A stretch of 64,000 bases of DNA from Streptomyces uncialis (lineage in GTDB: Bacteria; Actinomycetota; Actinomycetes; Streptomycetales; Streptomycetaceae): positions 599,238 through 663,237 of the forward strand of contig NZ_LFBV01000010.1 in NCBI RefSeq assembly GCF_001905345.1, given 5' to 3'. Positions 41,657-50,460 of this stretch are shown one piece after another (the stretch's first letter is position 1; every line of letters begins with the position of its first letter). The translations under genes were made by a program, and so were the position numbers. The notes under the pieces were generated by a model. It was not told the DNA's origin and ran no database searches. It worked only from the letters and a program-made list of their open reading frames with translations.

Positions 41657-42187
41657 CTACGACAAAGCCGCCACAGCACGGTCCCAGGGGAATGCCTTGG
41701 CGTTCCCCTGCTTCGGCGGATGCGGCGGGTACCCGTCCGCCCCGATCAGCACCCGCACACCCTGCGCGCGCAGCCGTTCCACCGAGACGGCGACCGCGGG
41801 CTGCGCCCCCTGCGCCTGGTTGAAGTACGGCATCGCCGCGACCGGAACGCCCAGGTGAACGCCTTCCGACGGCAGCCCGATCGCCAGCGTGTCCGCGATC
41901 CCCGCGCCCCACTTGTTCAGCGTCGTGCACGACATCGGCGCCATCAGCATCGCCGCCGCCCTGGGCAGCGCGTCCGACTCCCACGGCAGCTTGTACCGCG
42001 ACCGCACCGGGTGCCCCGTCAGCTCCGCCAGCTCCCGCATCCGGGGCTCCCACCAGCGCGCGGCGGACGGCGTCAGCACCAGGCACACGTCCCAGCCGAC
42101 GCCTTGGGCGACCCGTACGCCCTCGTCCACGTACCGCGTCGGCCCGGCCGCGCACGCGATCAGGTACAGCACCCTTCGACTGCTCAT
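41657..42187 (-). CDS. Flavoprotein (PPC decarboxylase-like)
   Basis: The protein has 176 residues. The Rossmann-like start RRVLYLIACAAGPTRYVDEG, the conserved PMSCTTLNKWGAGIADTLAI (equivalent to the PMN-x-MW/NT nucleotide site), and LGVPVAAMPYFNQAQGAQPA resemble the flavoprotein superfamily that includes phosphopantothenoylcysteine decarboxylase and lantibiotic decarboxylases. It is flanked by direct repeats and gene remnants, suggesting recent local rearrangement. In many streptomycetes such genes sit next to XRE and NUDIX genes. The substrate is unknown. Confidence 0.85.
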   Translation of the reverse strand: MSSRRVLYLIACAAGPTRYVDEGVRVAQGVGWDVCLVLTPSAARWWEPRMRELAELTGHPVRSRYKLPWESDALPRAAAMLMAPMSCTTLNKWGAGIADTLAIGLPSEGVHLGVPVAAMPYFNQAQGAQPAVAVSVERLRAQGVRVLIGADGYPPHPPKQGNAKAFPWDRAVAALS

Positions 42188-42242
42188 GCACGCAGTCCAC
42201 CCTCCCGGGCGACGCCAGCACAAGACCCCGTGCGGACGGCTG

Positions 42243-42302
42243 CCTGCCCGAGGTACGGCGCGGACCGGTTCTCCAGGACGTGGGCCAGCCGGAGCCACTG
42301 GG
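42243..42302. repeat. 60-bp exact direct repeat (partner 41518-41577)
   Basis: The two copies are identical from CCTGCCCGAGGTACGG to GGAGCCACTGGG and lie 725 bp apart, with the flavoprotein gene between them. Recombination between them would delete that gene. Confidence 0.9.
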
Positions 42303-42352
42303 CTGTTGGGCCGGGGAGCGGCCGGTTCGTCGTAGTGCTCGGTGCGGCTCAC
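42243..42352 (-). pseudogene. NUDIX hydrolase with internal deletion (copy B)
   Basis: It has an intact start: GGAGGAA eight bases before GTG 42352, then SRTEHYDEPAAPRPNSPV, the typical N terminus of a Streptomyces NUDIX protein. This is joined directly, out of frame, to the C-terminal block found in copy A. The whole NUDIX box region is missing. The 60-bp tail is an exact direct repeat of 41518-41577. Confidence 0.75.
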
Positions 42353-42371
42353 AGGACTATTCCTCCGCAGG

Positions 42372-42575
42372 TCGGGCGGCCTTCCGGACAGCGTCGAAGC
42401 TGCTGGCGTAGGTGTCGAACATGCCACTCGCTCCCCTACGACGGAGATGCCACAGTGGGGCTCCGTAGGCGTTGACTCCCCAGGTATGCGCGTTGACGAG
42501 CGTCTGATCGTCAGCCCGGTGGAGCGAGTTGTGGAACGTCGTGCCGTGCGCGCAGGCGGGGACGGCTGATGTTCC
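42372..42575 (-). pseudogene. C-terminal remnant of an XRE-type regulator
   Basis: The frame ends at TAG 42373 or so and reads FHNSLHRADDQTLVNAHTWG, NAYGAPLWHLRRRGASGMFD and TYASSFDAVRKAARPAEE. This matches, from memory, the C-terminal effector part of a Streptomyces XRE family usually paired with NUDIX genes. The DNA-binding half is absent; the fragment stops close to the LacI gene end. Confidence 0.55.
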
Positions 42576-42590
42576 GGTACCGGTGGCCGG

Positions 42591-43661
42591 TCAGGTCGAC
42601 GCGCGGGGGACCAGTTCTGTCGGGAGTACCACCGGGCGGGCCGGTGTGCGGTGTTGGCCGCGGGCGGGGCGGGGGCCTCCTGGGGTCCGGGCGATCTCCG
42701 CCAGGAGGACACCGATCATCGCCCGGCCCATGTCCTCGACGGGCTGCCGGACGCTCGTCAGGGGCGGGTCCATGTGGCGGGCCATCGCGGAGTCGTCGAA
42801 ACCGACCAGCGCCACGTCGTCGGGCACCCGGCGGCCCCGGTCCCGCAGTGTCCTGCGGGCGCCCGCCGCCATCACGTCGGACCCGGCGAAGACCGCGTCC
42901 AGATCGGGGCGGCGGTCCAGCAGTTCGGCCATCGCGCGCCGTCCGCCCTCCTCGGTGAAGTCACCGGGGGCGATCAGTTCCTCGTCCACCGTCAGGCCCG
43001 CGTCCTCCAGGGCCGCCCGGTAGCCGTCGACCCGGCGCCGCGCCCCGTACACGTCCAGCAGACCGGTGATCGTCGCGATCGTGCGGCGGCCCCGGGAAAT
43101 CAGATGCTCCACCGCCGCCCGGCCACCGCCGAAGTTGTCGGAGTCGACCGCCGGGACCTTCTCGTCGCCGCTGCGGCGGCCGCTGATCACCGTGGGGATC
43201 GCGAGCTGGGTCAGCAGATCCGGCAGCGGGTCGTCCGCGTGGACGGAGACCAGCAGGACGCCGTCCACCCGGTGCGCCGCCAGATAGCGGGAGAGCCGGT
43301 GCCGCTCCCGGTCGCTGCCCGCGAAGATCAGCAGCAACTGCATCTCCAGATCGGCCAGTTCCGCCCCCACCCCGCGCAGGATGTCGGAGAAGTACGGCTC
43401 CGCGAAGAACCGGGCCTCCGGCTCGGGGACGACCAGCGCGATCGCGTCCGTCCGGTTCGCCGCGAGGGCGCGGGCCGCGGTGTTGGGGACGTACCCCAGG
43501 TCGGCCACGGCCGCCTCCACGGCGGCGCGGGTGCGGTCGCTGACCCGGGGCGAGCCGTTGATCACCCTCGACACCGTGCCCCGGCCCACCCCCGCGCGGG
43601 CGGCCACCTCCTCCAGGGTCGGCCGTCCTCCGCCACGACCGCGTGTCGCCTGACCCGTCAT
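42591..43661 (-). CDS. LacI-family transcriptional regulator
   Basis: The protein has 356 residues. The N-terminal helix-turn-helix is TLEEVAARAGVGRGTVSRVI with the hinge ARALAANRTDAIALVVPEPE. The periplasmic-binding-like domain includes VDGVLLVSVHADD, DNFGGGRAAVEHLISRGRRT, DAVFAGSDVMAAGARR and LVGFDDSAMARHMDPPLTSV. ATG 43661 has GGAGG nine bases upstream. From memory a LacI gene stands near orn in S. coelicolor, but no sugar transporter or hydrolase operon is adjacent here. Confidence 0.95.
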   Translation of the reverse strand: MTGQATRGRGGGRPTLEEVAARAGVGRGTVSRVINGSPRVSDRTRAAVEAAVADLGYVPNTAARALAANRTDAIALVVPEPEARFFAEPYFSDILRGVGAELADLEMQLLLIFAGSDRERHRLSRYLAAHRVDGVLLVSVHADDPLPDLLTQLAIPTVISGRRSGDEKVPAVDSDNFGGGRAAVEHLISRGRRTIATITGLLDVYGARRRVDGYRAALEDAGLTVDEELIAPGDFTEEGGRRAMAELLDRRPDLDAVFAGSDVMAAGARRTLRDRGRRVPDDVALVGFDDSAMARHMDPPLTSVRQPVEDMGRAMIGVLLAEIARTPGGPRPARGQHRTPARPVVLPTELVPRAST

Positions 43662-44427
43662 CGCCCGCCACCTCCGTAGTACGCCGGTCACCCGGCCTCT
43701 GATGGCCCGGCCCGGCTTCCGCCCCGCCACCCGCGACCGCACGACCCCGACGGCCCGTACGCGTTCCCGAGCGGTCCGTATGTGCTCCCGGCCGGCCCGT
43801 GTGTGTGCTCAGCCGGTCCTTGTGTGTTCCCGGCCGCTCCGCCCGTCCCGCCGGGCACCTGCCCCGGGCCCGCGGTCCCTGACCCGCCGTCGGACGCCGG
43901 GGAACCCGTATGTCCCGCGCCGGGCGAGGAATGTAACAGCCTCCCACCCGGAATCCACCTCCCTGATCACCGCGAGCCCTGAACAGGGCCGTGCCGCAGC
44001 CGTGTTGGCGTGCTCGTCCAGCACGGACGACGCCCGGCGGACATGGCCGGGCCGGGACGTGGGCGGTCACTCGCGGGACGCGCTCCTGGCGGCGGTCCGG
44101 TGGTCGATCGTCGCCCGGACCTGCCGAGGGGTCGGCGGTGATGCCGCTGTCCCCGGTCGCGGGTCACCGCGTTCCGCGGGACGGCCTGCCGGGGGTGTCC
44201 GTCCGGTACCGGGCCCGGGTCCGGGGGCCAGGTCCGGACCCGGACCCGGGGACCGGGCCCGTCGCGCCCCGGCCGCATGGGGGAAGCCTCGGCCGGGTCG
44301 CGTTCTTCGGGTGTGGGGGTTCGTGGTGTGGGGGGCGGGCCGGCCGGGGCGTGGAGGAAGGGGACCCGGGCCGGCCCGGTCCATGAGGCGGGGCGCCGTG
44401 GGGGAAGCGCCCGGGACCGGCGGTCGG
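43662..44427. other. Long intergenic stretch, no confident gene
   Basis: It contains low-complexity G/C-rich runs (for example GGACCCGGACCCGGGGACC near 44226) and imperfect repetition of TGTGCTCCCGGCCGG-like units near 43780-43840. No frame has both a ribosome site and plausible protein content. It may be decayed sequence. Confidence 0.5.
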
Positions 44428-44754
44428 CTACCCGTAGGCGGTGAACACCTGGGTGACGACGCGAGGTCGGTGGACGGCCGGACCACCGGGACATGGCTTG
44501 CCCCGGGGCCGTTCCGTGCTCTCGGAGGGGACGCCGCCCGTGGGGGGCGGGTACGACGTCCTCGGCGAGAGCCGCGAGTGGTGGGGGGTAGCACTCGCGG
44601 GGGTGTGCGAGGGCCTGGGGGAGCCGCTCGCGGTGGGGGTGTCCCGTATGTACGGGGCGAAGGCGGACGCACCCCCGGCGACGGCGGGCGCGGCTACGGT
44701 CGCGTCCGCCGTCCTGTGCCGGGCACGGACTTCACGTCGGTGCGTCCTGGTCAT
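44428..44754 (-). CDS. Possible small hypothetical protein (108 aa)
   Basis: It starts MTRTHRREVRARHRTADATV with GAAGG eight bases upstream, then a short Ala/Gly hydrophobic stretch and a long Ser/Pro/Thr-rich tail. The composition is low-complexity and the gene may not be real. Its start region could encode a weak signal peptide. Treat as tentative. Confidence 0.3.
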   Translation of the reverse strand: MTRTHRREVRARHRTADATVAAPAVAGGASAFAPYIRDTPTASGSPRPSHTPASATPHHSRLSPRTSYPPPTGGVPSESTERPRGKPCPGGPAVHRPRVVTQVFTAYG

Positions 44755-44939
44755 GGGGGTGCCTTCGTCTCCTTGTACGGGGGTGGGGGCGGCCCCGTTC
44801 TGGGGGTGGGCCGCGGAGCAGCACGTTAGCGGGTTGCATCGCGACAAATCGCTCCCGCTCGGGGGGTTGGGGGGCTTCTTATGCCGCCCTTAAGGACCAC
44901 ATCGGGGAACGGAAAGGTCGCGGGGGTGGTTTCCGGTAT

Positions 44940-45750
44940 CCCTGGCGGGTCCCAGTAGTACTCACGCGGTTCCCCGTGCCCCTGCGGTTCCCCACCTGGG
45001 CGCACCTCTTCCCGTGCGGGTACGTCCGGGGGTGCGCAGTTCCCCGCGGGTCGCCTTCGCTTGCGCCTCTGGGGTTCCACACCTGCGGCGTACCTGTCCC
45101 CGTGCGGGTACGTCCGGGGGTGCGCAGTTCCCCGCGGGTCGCCTTCGCTTGCGCCTCTGGGGTTCCACACCTGCGCGTACCTGTTCCCGTGCGGGTACGT
45201 CCGGGGGTGCGCAGTTCCCCGCGCCCCTGGGTTTCCTGTGCTGGGCGCGCTTGTTCCTGTGCCGTCGCTCGTCGGGTGCGCAGTTCCCCGCGCCCCTTTG
45301 GGGGTGCCACCTGGGGCTGTCGTCCGGCTGAGGGCTGGCATCAACCGGGCCGGGGTTCACGCCCCTCCTCGCGGACTCGCCCGGCTACGGGAGGGGGTGG
45401 GCGGGAATCTCTGCCCGCAGACTCCGATGCTCTTCAGTGGAGCAACTGGACGTGTTACCGAGCGTGTCGGATCGAGGACGGAGAATCCCGACCGGCACCG
45501 ACCCGAAGAACAAACAGAACGCGCCCCAAAGGGGCGCGGGGAACTGCGCGAAGACGAGGACGGCCCCGCACCCGAAGAGCGACCGCAAGGGGGCAGCATC
45601 CAGGGGCGCGGGGAACTGCGCGAAACCACCGAGCGACGGCACAGGAACGGAGTACGTCCCGCCGGACAGACCTCGCAAGCGCAAGCGAAGGCGACCCGCG
45701 CAGGGACAAGTACGTCCCGCCGGACAGACCTCAAAAGCGCGAGCGAAGGC
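44940..45750. repeat. Repeat cluster 3 with reversed core
   Basis: There are four forward GCGCAGTTCCCCGCG copies (near 45034, 45122, 45209, 45279) and two reverse (near 45536, 45607). Sub-repeats GGTCGCCTTCGCTTGCGC and GTACGTCCGGGGGTGCGC recur. It surrounds the core at 45363-45511, in the opposite orientation to clusters 1 and 2. It ends at the stop of the histidine kinase gene. Confidence 0.9.
45363..45511 (-). repeat. Conserved ~150-bp cluster core, copy 3
   Basis: Reverse complement of copies 1 and 2; shares GGCGGGAATCTCTGCCCGCA, GACTCCGATGCTCTTCAGTG and GGACGGAGAATCCCGACCGG. Its CCTCCTCGCGGACTCGC end matches the GGAGG side of copy 2. Confidence 0.8.
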
Positions 45751-45753
45751 GAC

Positions 45754-47127
45754 TCAGCGGAGGGCGAACCTGCGCCGCTTGCGGACGCCGCCCCGGTGGC
45801 CCCGTCCCGCGACCCGCGCCGCGCCCACCTGTATCCACACCCGTATCTCCGCACCCCCGAGCACCGAGTGCCCGATCCGCACATCGCCCCCGGTCGCCTC
45901 GGCCATCCGCCGCACGATGTCCAGCCCCAGTCCGGTGGAGCCCGCCTTCCCGGACCCGCCGCCCCGGGCCATCGCGGCGGCGGGGTCCCCGATGCCGGGC
46001 CCCGCGTCGGACACCAGCACGATCACCGCGTCGTCCCCGTTGTGGACGTCCACCGCGAACGCGGTCCCCTCCGGGGTGTGCCGGAACACGTTCCCGAGCA
46101 ACGCGTCGAGCGCGGCCACGAGATCGGCGCGCGCCACGGGTATCCGTACCGGCCGCTCCACCCCCGCGACCCGCACCTTGCGTCCCTCGTCCTCCGCGAG
46201 CGCCGACCAGAAGTCCATCCGCTCCCGGACGACCTCCGCCACATCGCTGCCGGCCCCGGGCCCGACCGCCGCGGTCTGCGGCTTGGCCTCGCGGGCGGTG
46301 CGGATGATGGTGTCGACCTCGCGTTCGAGCTGGTGCACCGCGGCGCGGGTCTGGTCGGCGGCGGGCCCGTCACCGAGGGACGCGGCGTTCAGCCGCAGCA
46401 CCGTCAGCGGGGTCCGCAGCCGGTGCGACAGATCCGCGGCCAGCTCGCGTTCGTTGGCGAGGAGCTGGACGACCTGGTCGGCCATCGAGTTGAACGCGAC
46501 CGCGGCGAGCCGCAGTTCCTTGGGGCCCTCCTCGGGCACCCGGGCCCCCAGTTTGCCCTCACCGAGTTCCCCGGCCGCCCCGACGAGCCGCTGCGCGGGC
46601 TGCACCATCCGCCCGCCGAGCCGGTCGGCCACCGCGACGGAGCCGATGACGAGACCGACCCCGACCCCGGCGAGCACCAGCCATGCGGTGCTGACGCCCT
46701 TGCCGACCTCCGAGTCGGGCACGAAGATCTCCACCACGGCGTTCTTCCCGGTGGGGAGCGCGCTGGGCTGGAGCAGCGCGAAACCGCCGGGCACCTCCGT
46801 GATGGAGGCCCTGCCGTGCATCCGCGCCGCGTCGAGGGCCCGGTCGGCGACCCGCTGCTGTCCGATCCCGGTCGCCGCGTCCTGCCCGATGGGCGGGAGA
46901 TGCACGGTGGTCCGCTGCTCCGACCCGGCGGTCATGATGGCGCGTTCGAGCTTGTCCCGGTCGGTGGTGATGGTGAGGGCAGGCACGATCGACGCGGCCT
47001 GCCGTTCCGCGTCGGACATGGCGCGGTCCCGGGCCATCTCCTTGATCACCAGCCCGAGGGGGACGGCGAAGGCCACCACGACCATGGTGGTCACCGCCAG
47101 GCATACCTTGACGAGTGCCCATCTCAC
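45754..47127 (-). CDS. Sensor histidine kinase
   Basis: The protein has 457 residues. The first transmembrane helix is VCLAVTTMVVVAFAVPLGLV, followed by an extracytoplasmic sensor of about 130 residues, the second helix LVLAGVGVGLVIGSVAVA, a HAMP linker, the H box ADLSHRLRTPLTVLRLNA with phosphoacceptor His, the N box LLGNVFRHTPEG and G boxes DAGPGIG and STGLGLDIVRRM. GTG 47127 overlaps the response regulator stop (GTGA). The C-terminal end is Arg/Gly-rich and abuts repeat cluster 3. The signal is unknown. Confidence 0.95.
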   Translation of the reverse strand: MRWALVKVCLAVTTMVVVAFAVPLGLVIKEMARDRAMSDAERQAASIVPALTITTDRDKLERAIMTAGSEQRTTVHLPPIGQDAATGIGQQRVADRALDAARMHGRASITEVPGGFALLQPSALPTGKNAVVEIFVPDSEVGKGVSTAWLVLAGVGVGLVIGSVAVADRLGGRMVQPAQRLVGAAGELGEGKLGARVPEEGPKELRLAAVAFNSMADQVVQLLANERELAADLSHRLRTPLTVLRLNAASLGDGPAADQTRAAVHQLEREVDTIIRTAREAKPQTAAVGPGAGSDVAEVVRERMDFWSALAEDEGRKVRVAGVERPVRIPVARADLVAALDALLGNVFRHTPEGTAFAVDVHNGDDAVIVLVSDAGPGIGDPAAAMARGGGSGKAGSTGLGLDIVRRMAEATGGDVRIGHSVLGGAEIRVWIQVGAARVAGRGHRGGVRKRRRFALR

Positions 47128-47813
47128 CGCGGCGGCTCCAGCTTCACACCGACCCCGCGCAGGGTGTGGAGGTAGCGCGGGCGGGCCGCGGTCTCCCCCA
47201 GTTTCCGGCGCAGCCAGGACAGATGGACGTCGATGGTCTGGTCGTCCCCGTAGGACTGCTGCCACACCTCGGCGAGGAGTTCCTTGCGGGCGACGACCAC
47301 CCCGGGCCGTCCGGCGAGGAACGCCAGGAGGTCGAACTCACGCCGGGTCAGGTCGAGGGTCGCGCCGTCCAGTTCGGCCTGGCGGCGCAGCGGATCGATC
47401 GACAGTCCGCCGACCTGGATGACCCGACTCGGCGGCGCCTCTGCCGTGTTGCCGCGCGAGCGGCGCAATACCGCCGCCATCCGCGCGGAGAGGTGCTCCA
47501 CGGAGAATGGTTTCGTCAGATAGTCGTCGGCCCCGTCGTTGAGCAGCCGGACGATCTCGTTCTCGTCATCGCGCGCGGTCGCCACGATCACGGGTACGTC
47601 GGTGAGGCCGCGCAGCATCTTCAGCGCCTCCGCCCCGTCGAGATCGGGCAGTCCGAGGTCCAGGATGACCAGGTCGAACGGGAAATGAGCCACCTCACGG
47701 AGAGCCTCCAGGGCGGTCCCGACGCTGCGTACGGTGTGGGACGCGTCGGTCAGATGCCGGATGAGGGCCGAGCGTACGAACTGGTCGTCCTCGACGACGA
47801 GCACACGTGCCAT
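47124..47813 (-). CDS. OmpR-family response regulator
   Basis: The protein has 229 residues. The receiver has VLVVEDDQFVRSAL, the phospho-acceptor Asp in LVILDLGLPDLDG, and Lys in DYLTKPFSVEHLSAR. The DNA-binding winged helix is LDLTRREFDLLAFLAGRPGV then YGDDQTIDVHLSWLRRKLGE. It is the first gene of the pair, and the kinase is coupled. The pair stands near the same position in S. coelicolor as I recall. Confidence 0.96.
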   Translation of the reverse strand: MARVLVVEDDQFVRSALIRHLTDASHTVRSVGTALEALREVAHFPFDLVILDLGLPDLDGAEALKMLRGLTDVPVIVATARDDENEIVRLLNDGADDYLTKPFSVEHLSARMAAVLRRSRGNTAEAPPSRVIQVGGLSIDPLRRQAELDGATLDLTRREFDLLAFLAGRPGVVVARKELLAEVWQQSYGDDQTIDVHLSWLRRKLGETAARPRYLHTLRGVGVKLEPPR

Positions 47814-47912
47814 GAGCGGCACCGTACGCCATGCGGGTCATGCCGGTCGCCGGGGGACGGTGCTGTCCCAGGGGGCGACAGAGCGGGGTGGGGTGCGGCA
47901 GGATGACCGACG

Positions 47913-48512
47913 ATGCGCAGGGGACTTCTTCATTTCTCGGCTTGGACGCTCTCCACGGGCGCGGCGGTCACGCTGTCGTGGTGGGGCGTTCATTCGGTGA
48001 TGTCCGGTACGGCCTACGATCCCCCGCGGGCGCTGCCGATCACCGGGCAGGACGCCACACCGGAGCTGTCCTCGACGGACCGTCCGGAGCCCCGGAAGTC
48101 CGCCGACCCGACGCCCAGGACCCGTACGGGCGACGGGGGTTCGCAGGGCGTGGCCCGGACGCCGGCCCGGGTGCCGTCGACCGCGCCGGTGACCGCTCCC
48201 CCGCCCTCGCCCAAGCCCTCGTCGGCCCCGTCCTCGGGCACCCCGGGCGCCGATGAGCCGATGGGGGCGACCGGTTCCGCGCCGGGTTCCGTCAAGAGCT
48301 ACGCGACGGACGGGGGCCGGGCCGTCTTCGACATCGGGGCGGACTCCGTGGAGCTGGTGTCGGCGACACCCGCGGCGGGCTGGTCGATGCAGGTGTGGAA
48401 GCAGGCGGGGCTGGGTTGGATCCGGGTGGACTTCCAGTCGGGTGAGAAACGGGTGTCCGTGATCGCCACCTGGCACGAGGTCGAGCCCAAGGTGAGCGTC
48501 AACACGTACTGA
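47913..48512 (+). CDS. Secreted or membrane-anchored protein with Pro/Ser/Thr linker
   Basis: The protein has 199 residues. An N-terminal hydrophobic segment (FSAWTLSTGAAVTLSWWGVH) works as signal or anchor. About 90 residues of Pro/Ser/Thr/Ala linker follow, then a small globular end: GGRAVFDIGADSVELVSATP, AGWSMQVWKQAGLGWIRVDF and SVIATWHEVEPKVSVNTY. It is divergent from the two-component genes, so a possible target or accessory of that system. Function unknown. Confidence 0.82.
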   Translation: MRRGLLHFSAWTLSTGAAVTLSWWGVHSVMSGTAYDPPRALPITGQDATPELSSTDRPEPRKSADPTPRTRTGDGGSQGVARTPARVPSTAPVTAPPPSPKPSSAPSSGTPGADEPMGATGSAPGSVKSYATDGGRAVFDIGADSVELVSATPAAGWSMQVWKQAGLGWIRVDFQSGEKRVSVIATWHEVEPKVSVNTY

Positions 48513-48571
48513 CCCGTCCTTGACCGGCCGGACGCGGGTAGATCCGGGGGACCCGGCGGCGGGCCGGGCGG

Positions 48572-49621
48572 TCAGCCGGGGAACGCGTTGACCGGGGGCC
48601 GGGGCGAGTCCCTGGCCGTGGCGTCCCGGACGGGGAGCGCCCCCGCGGTGAAGTCACGCAGGGCCGTGCCGTGTTCGATCCGGGCGCCCTGCGGGTCGGT
48701 GGCGGCCCGGCGGCCGAGTTCCGGGACGGGCAGCGGGAGTGCCGCGGCGATCAGCACCGCGTTGCCGAACCGGCGCCCGCGCAGCACCCCGGGCTCCGCG
48801 ATCAGCGCCGTCTCGGGGAACACGTCCCGCACCGTGGCGATCTGCCCGCGCAGATAGGTGAGCGGCGGTCCGTCCGCGATGTTCGCCGTGTACCAGCCCC
48901 CGGGGGTCAGTACCCGGCGCACCTCGGCGACGTACTCGACGCTGGTGAGATGGGCCGGGGTGCGGGCCCCGCTGAACACATCCGCGATGACGAGGTCGGC
49001 CCATCCGTCGGGCACCGCGCCGAGCGCCTCGCGCGCGTCCATCGACCGCACCCGTACCCGTACCCCGGACGCCAGGGGAAGTTCCGCGCGGACGAGACGG
49101 ACGAGGGCCTCGTCCCGTTCCGCGATCTGCTGGGTGGAGCGGGGGCGGGTGGCGGCGACGTAGCGGGCGAGGGTGAAGGCGCCGCCGCCGAGGTGCAGCA
49201 CCCGCAGCGGCCGGCCGGGCGGGGCCAGCAGATCGATGGCGTGCCCGATCCGGCGCTGGTACTCGAAGCCGAGGTGCTCCGGGTCGTCGAGGTCGACGTG
49301 CGACTGCGGGGCGCCGTCGATGAGCAGCGTCCAGGCGCGGGGCCGATCGGGGTCGGGCACCAGTTCGGCACGTCCGCCGCCGACGTCCGCGACGACGGAC
49401 TCCCGGTCACCCCGCCGCCGGGACCGCCCCCGCCCGACGGCACCGTCCTCCGGCCCGCCCGCGGCGTCCGTACCCGCACCGGCACCCGTACCCGTGCCCG
49501 TGCCCGTACCGCCGGGGAGCGACCCCTTCCCCCGCTTGCTCCGCTGCTGCTCGGCCTGCTTCTGCTGCTTCTGCTTGGCTTGCTTCTGCTGCTTCGCCCG
49601 CGGAGCCCGTTCCCGTGCCAT
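48572..49621 (-). CDS. Spermidine synthase-like methyltransferase-fold protein
   Basis: The protein has 349 residues. A basic Lys/Gln-rich leader (QQKQAKQKQQKQAEQQ) and a Gly-Thr tract precede a Rossmann domain: LRVLHLGGGAFTLARYVAAT, QQIAERDEALVRLVRAELPL, DAREALGAVPDGWADLVIAD, VFSGARTPAHLTSVEYVAEV. This is the polyamine synthase (SpeE) architecture, but the aminopropyl-transfer acidic residues cannot be confirmed by eye; many actinobacterial homologues are annotated just as fused methyltransferases. The leader suggests nucleic acid or membrane binding. Confidence 0.85.
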   Translation of the reverse strand: MARERAPRAKQQKQAKQKQQKQAEQQRSKRGKGSLPGGTGTGTGTGAGAGTDAAGGPEDGAVGRGRSRRRGDRESVVADVGGGRAELVPDPDRPRAWTLLIDGAPQSHVDLDDPEHLGFEYQRRIGHAIDLLAPPGRPLRVLHLGGGAFTLARYVAATRPRSTQQIAERDEALVRLVRAELPLASGVRVRVRSMDAREALGAVPDGWADLVIADVFSGARTPAHLTSVEYVAEVRRVLTPGGWYTANIADGPPLTYLRGQIATVRDVFPETALIAEPGVLRGRRFGNAVLIAAALPLPVPELGRRAATDPQGARIEHGTALRDFTAGALPVRDATARDSPRPPVNAFPG

Positions 49622-49688
49622 CGGGCCATTATCGGCGCGCCCCGGCGGCCCGGCAGCGCCGCCGCCCCCTCCCCGGGCGGCGGCGGGC

Positions 49689-50150
49689 TCAGCAGCAGTT
49701 GTCGGCCGCCTCGATGAGCCGGGCCGCCTGCCCCAGCGCCTCCCGCAGCACCGCCGGGTCGGTGACCCGGTCGTCCTGGCCCGGGGGCAGCAGCCAGCCG
49801 GTGCCCGCGACGGGCGGTTCGGGCACCGCGCCCGCGAGCGCGGCGAGGGGCACGCCCCGGCCGAAGGTGCGGGTGCAGGCGCTGCCCGGTACGTCCCAGC
49901 CGTCGGCGGTGCCGGGCGGCACCAGGAAGCCGAGGGTGCGGCAGCGGTTGTCGTGCAGGACGGGGCCCGCGGCGTCGCCCCGGCGCAGGATGTCCACCGC
50001 CTCCAGGCCCTGCCGGGCGGACACGGTCACCAGGTCGCACTCCCCGGCGGACACGCTCCCCGGCGGGGACGGCGGGGCCCCGCCGCTCGCGGTGGATGGC
50101 AGGGGCACGCCCGTCGGCGCGCCCGGCGTAGCAGGTGTGCTGGGTTTCAT
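49689..50150 (-). CDS. Conserved Streptomyces hypothetical protein (153 aa)
   Basis: ATG 50150 has GGAGG five bases upstream. The sequence ECDLVTVSARQGLEAVDILR, GPVLHDNRCRTLGFLVPPGT, GWDVPGSACTRTFGRGVPL and LREALGQAARLIEAADNCC is familiar from many streptomycetes, typically without function. It is divergent from the NsdA-like regulator gene, a usual pairing as I recall. The segment GTADGWDVPGSACT resembles the pattern seen in some primase-polymerase-like proteins, but that is weak. Confidence 0.82.
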   Translation of the reverse strand: MKPSTPATPGAPTGVPLPSTASGGAPPSPPGSVSAGECDLVTVSARQGLEAVDILRRGDAAGPVLHDNRCRTLGFLVPPGTADGWDVPGSACTRTFGRGVPLAALAGAVPEPPVAGTGWLLPPGQDDRVTDPAVLREALGQAARLIEAADNCC

Positions 50151-50460
50151 CCCGGCCTCCAACACGGAACCCGCTCCTCGGTCGAGCGGGTGGATGTGAC
50201 TGATGGCTCCCCGTCCTCGTGGTTCAACGCCGGAGGGCGTCAACGGCTACGGCGCCACGCCGCCGCAAAGGATGGCACTTCATGGCAGATCGTGGGTGAG
50301 ATATCCGTTTTATTGGCAAACCCTGTGTGGCGGTCCGATCACAGCCGGTACGTTCGTGCCCCGCCGGACCGGAGCGGGGACCACGGGCGCACCGGACATG
50401 TCGGTCCGGGCCGTGACGCCCCGCTGGGGTCCGGCAGGACGCGCACGAGAGGTTCCGGCC

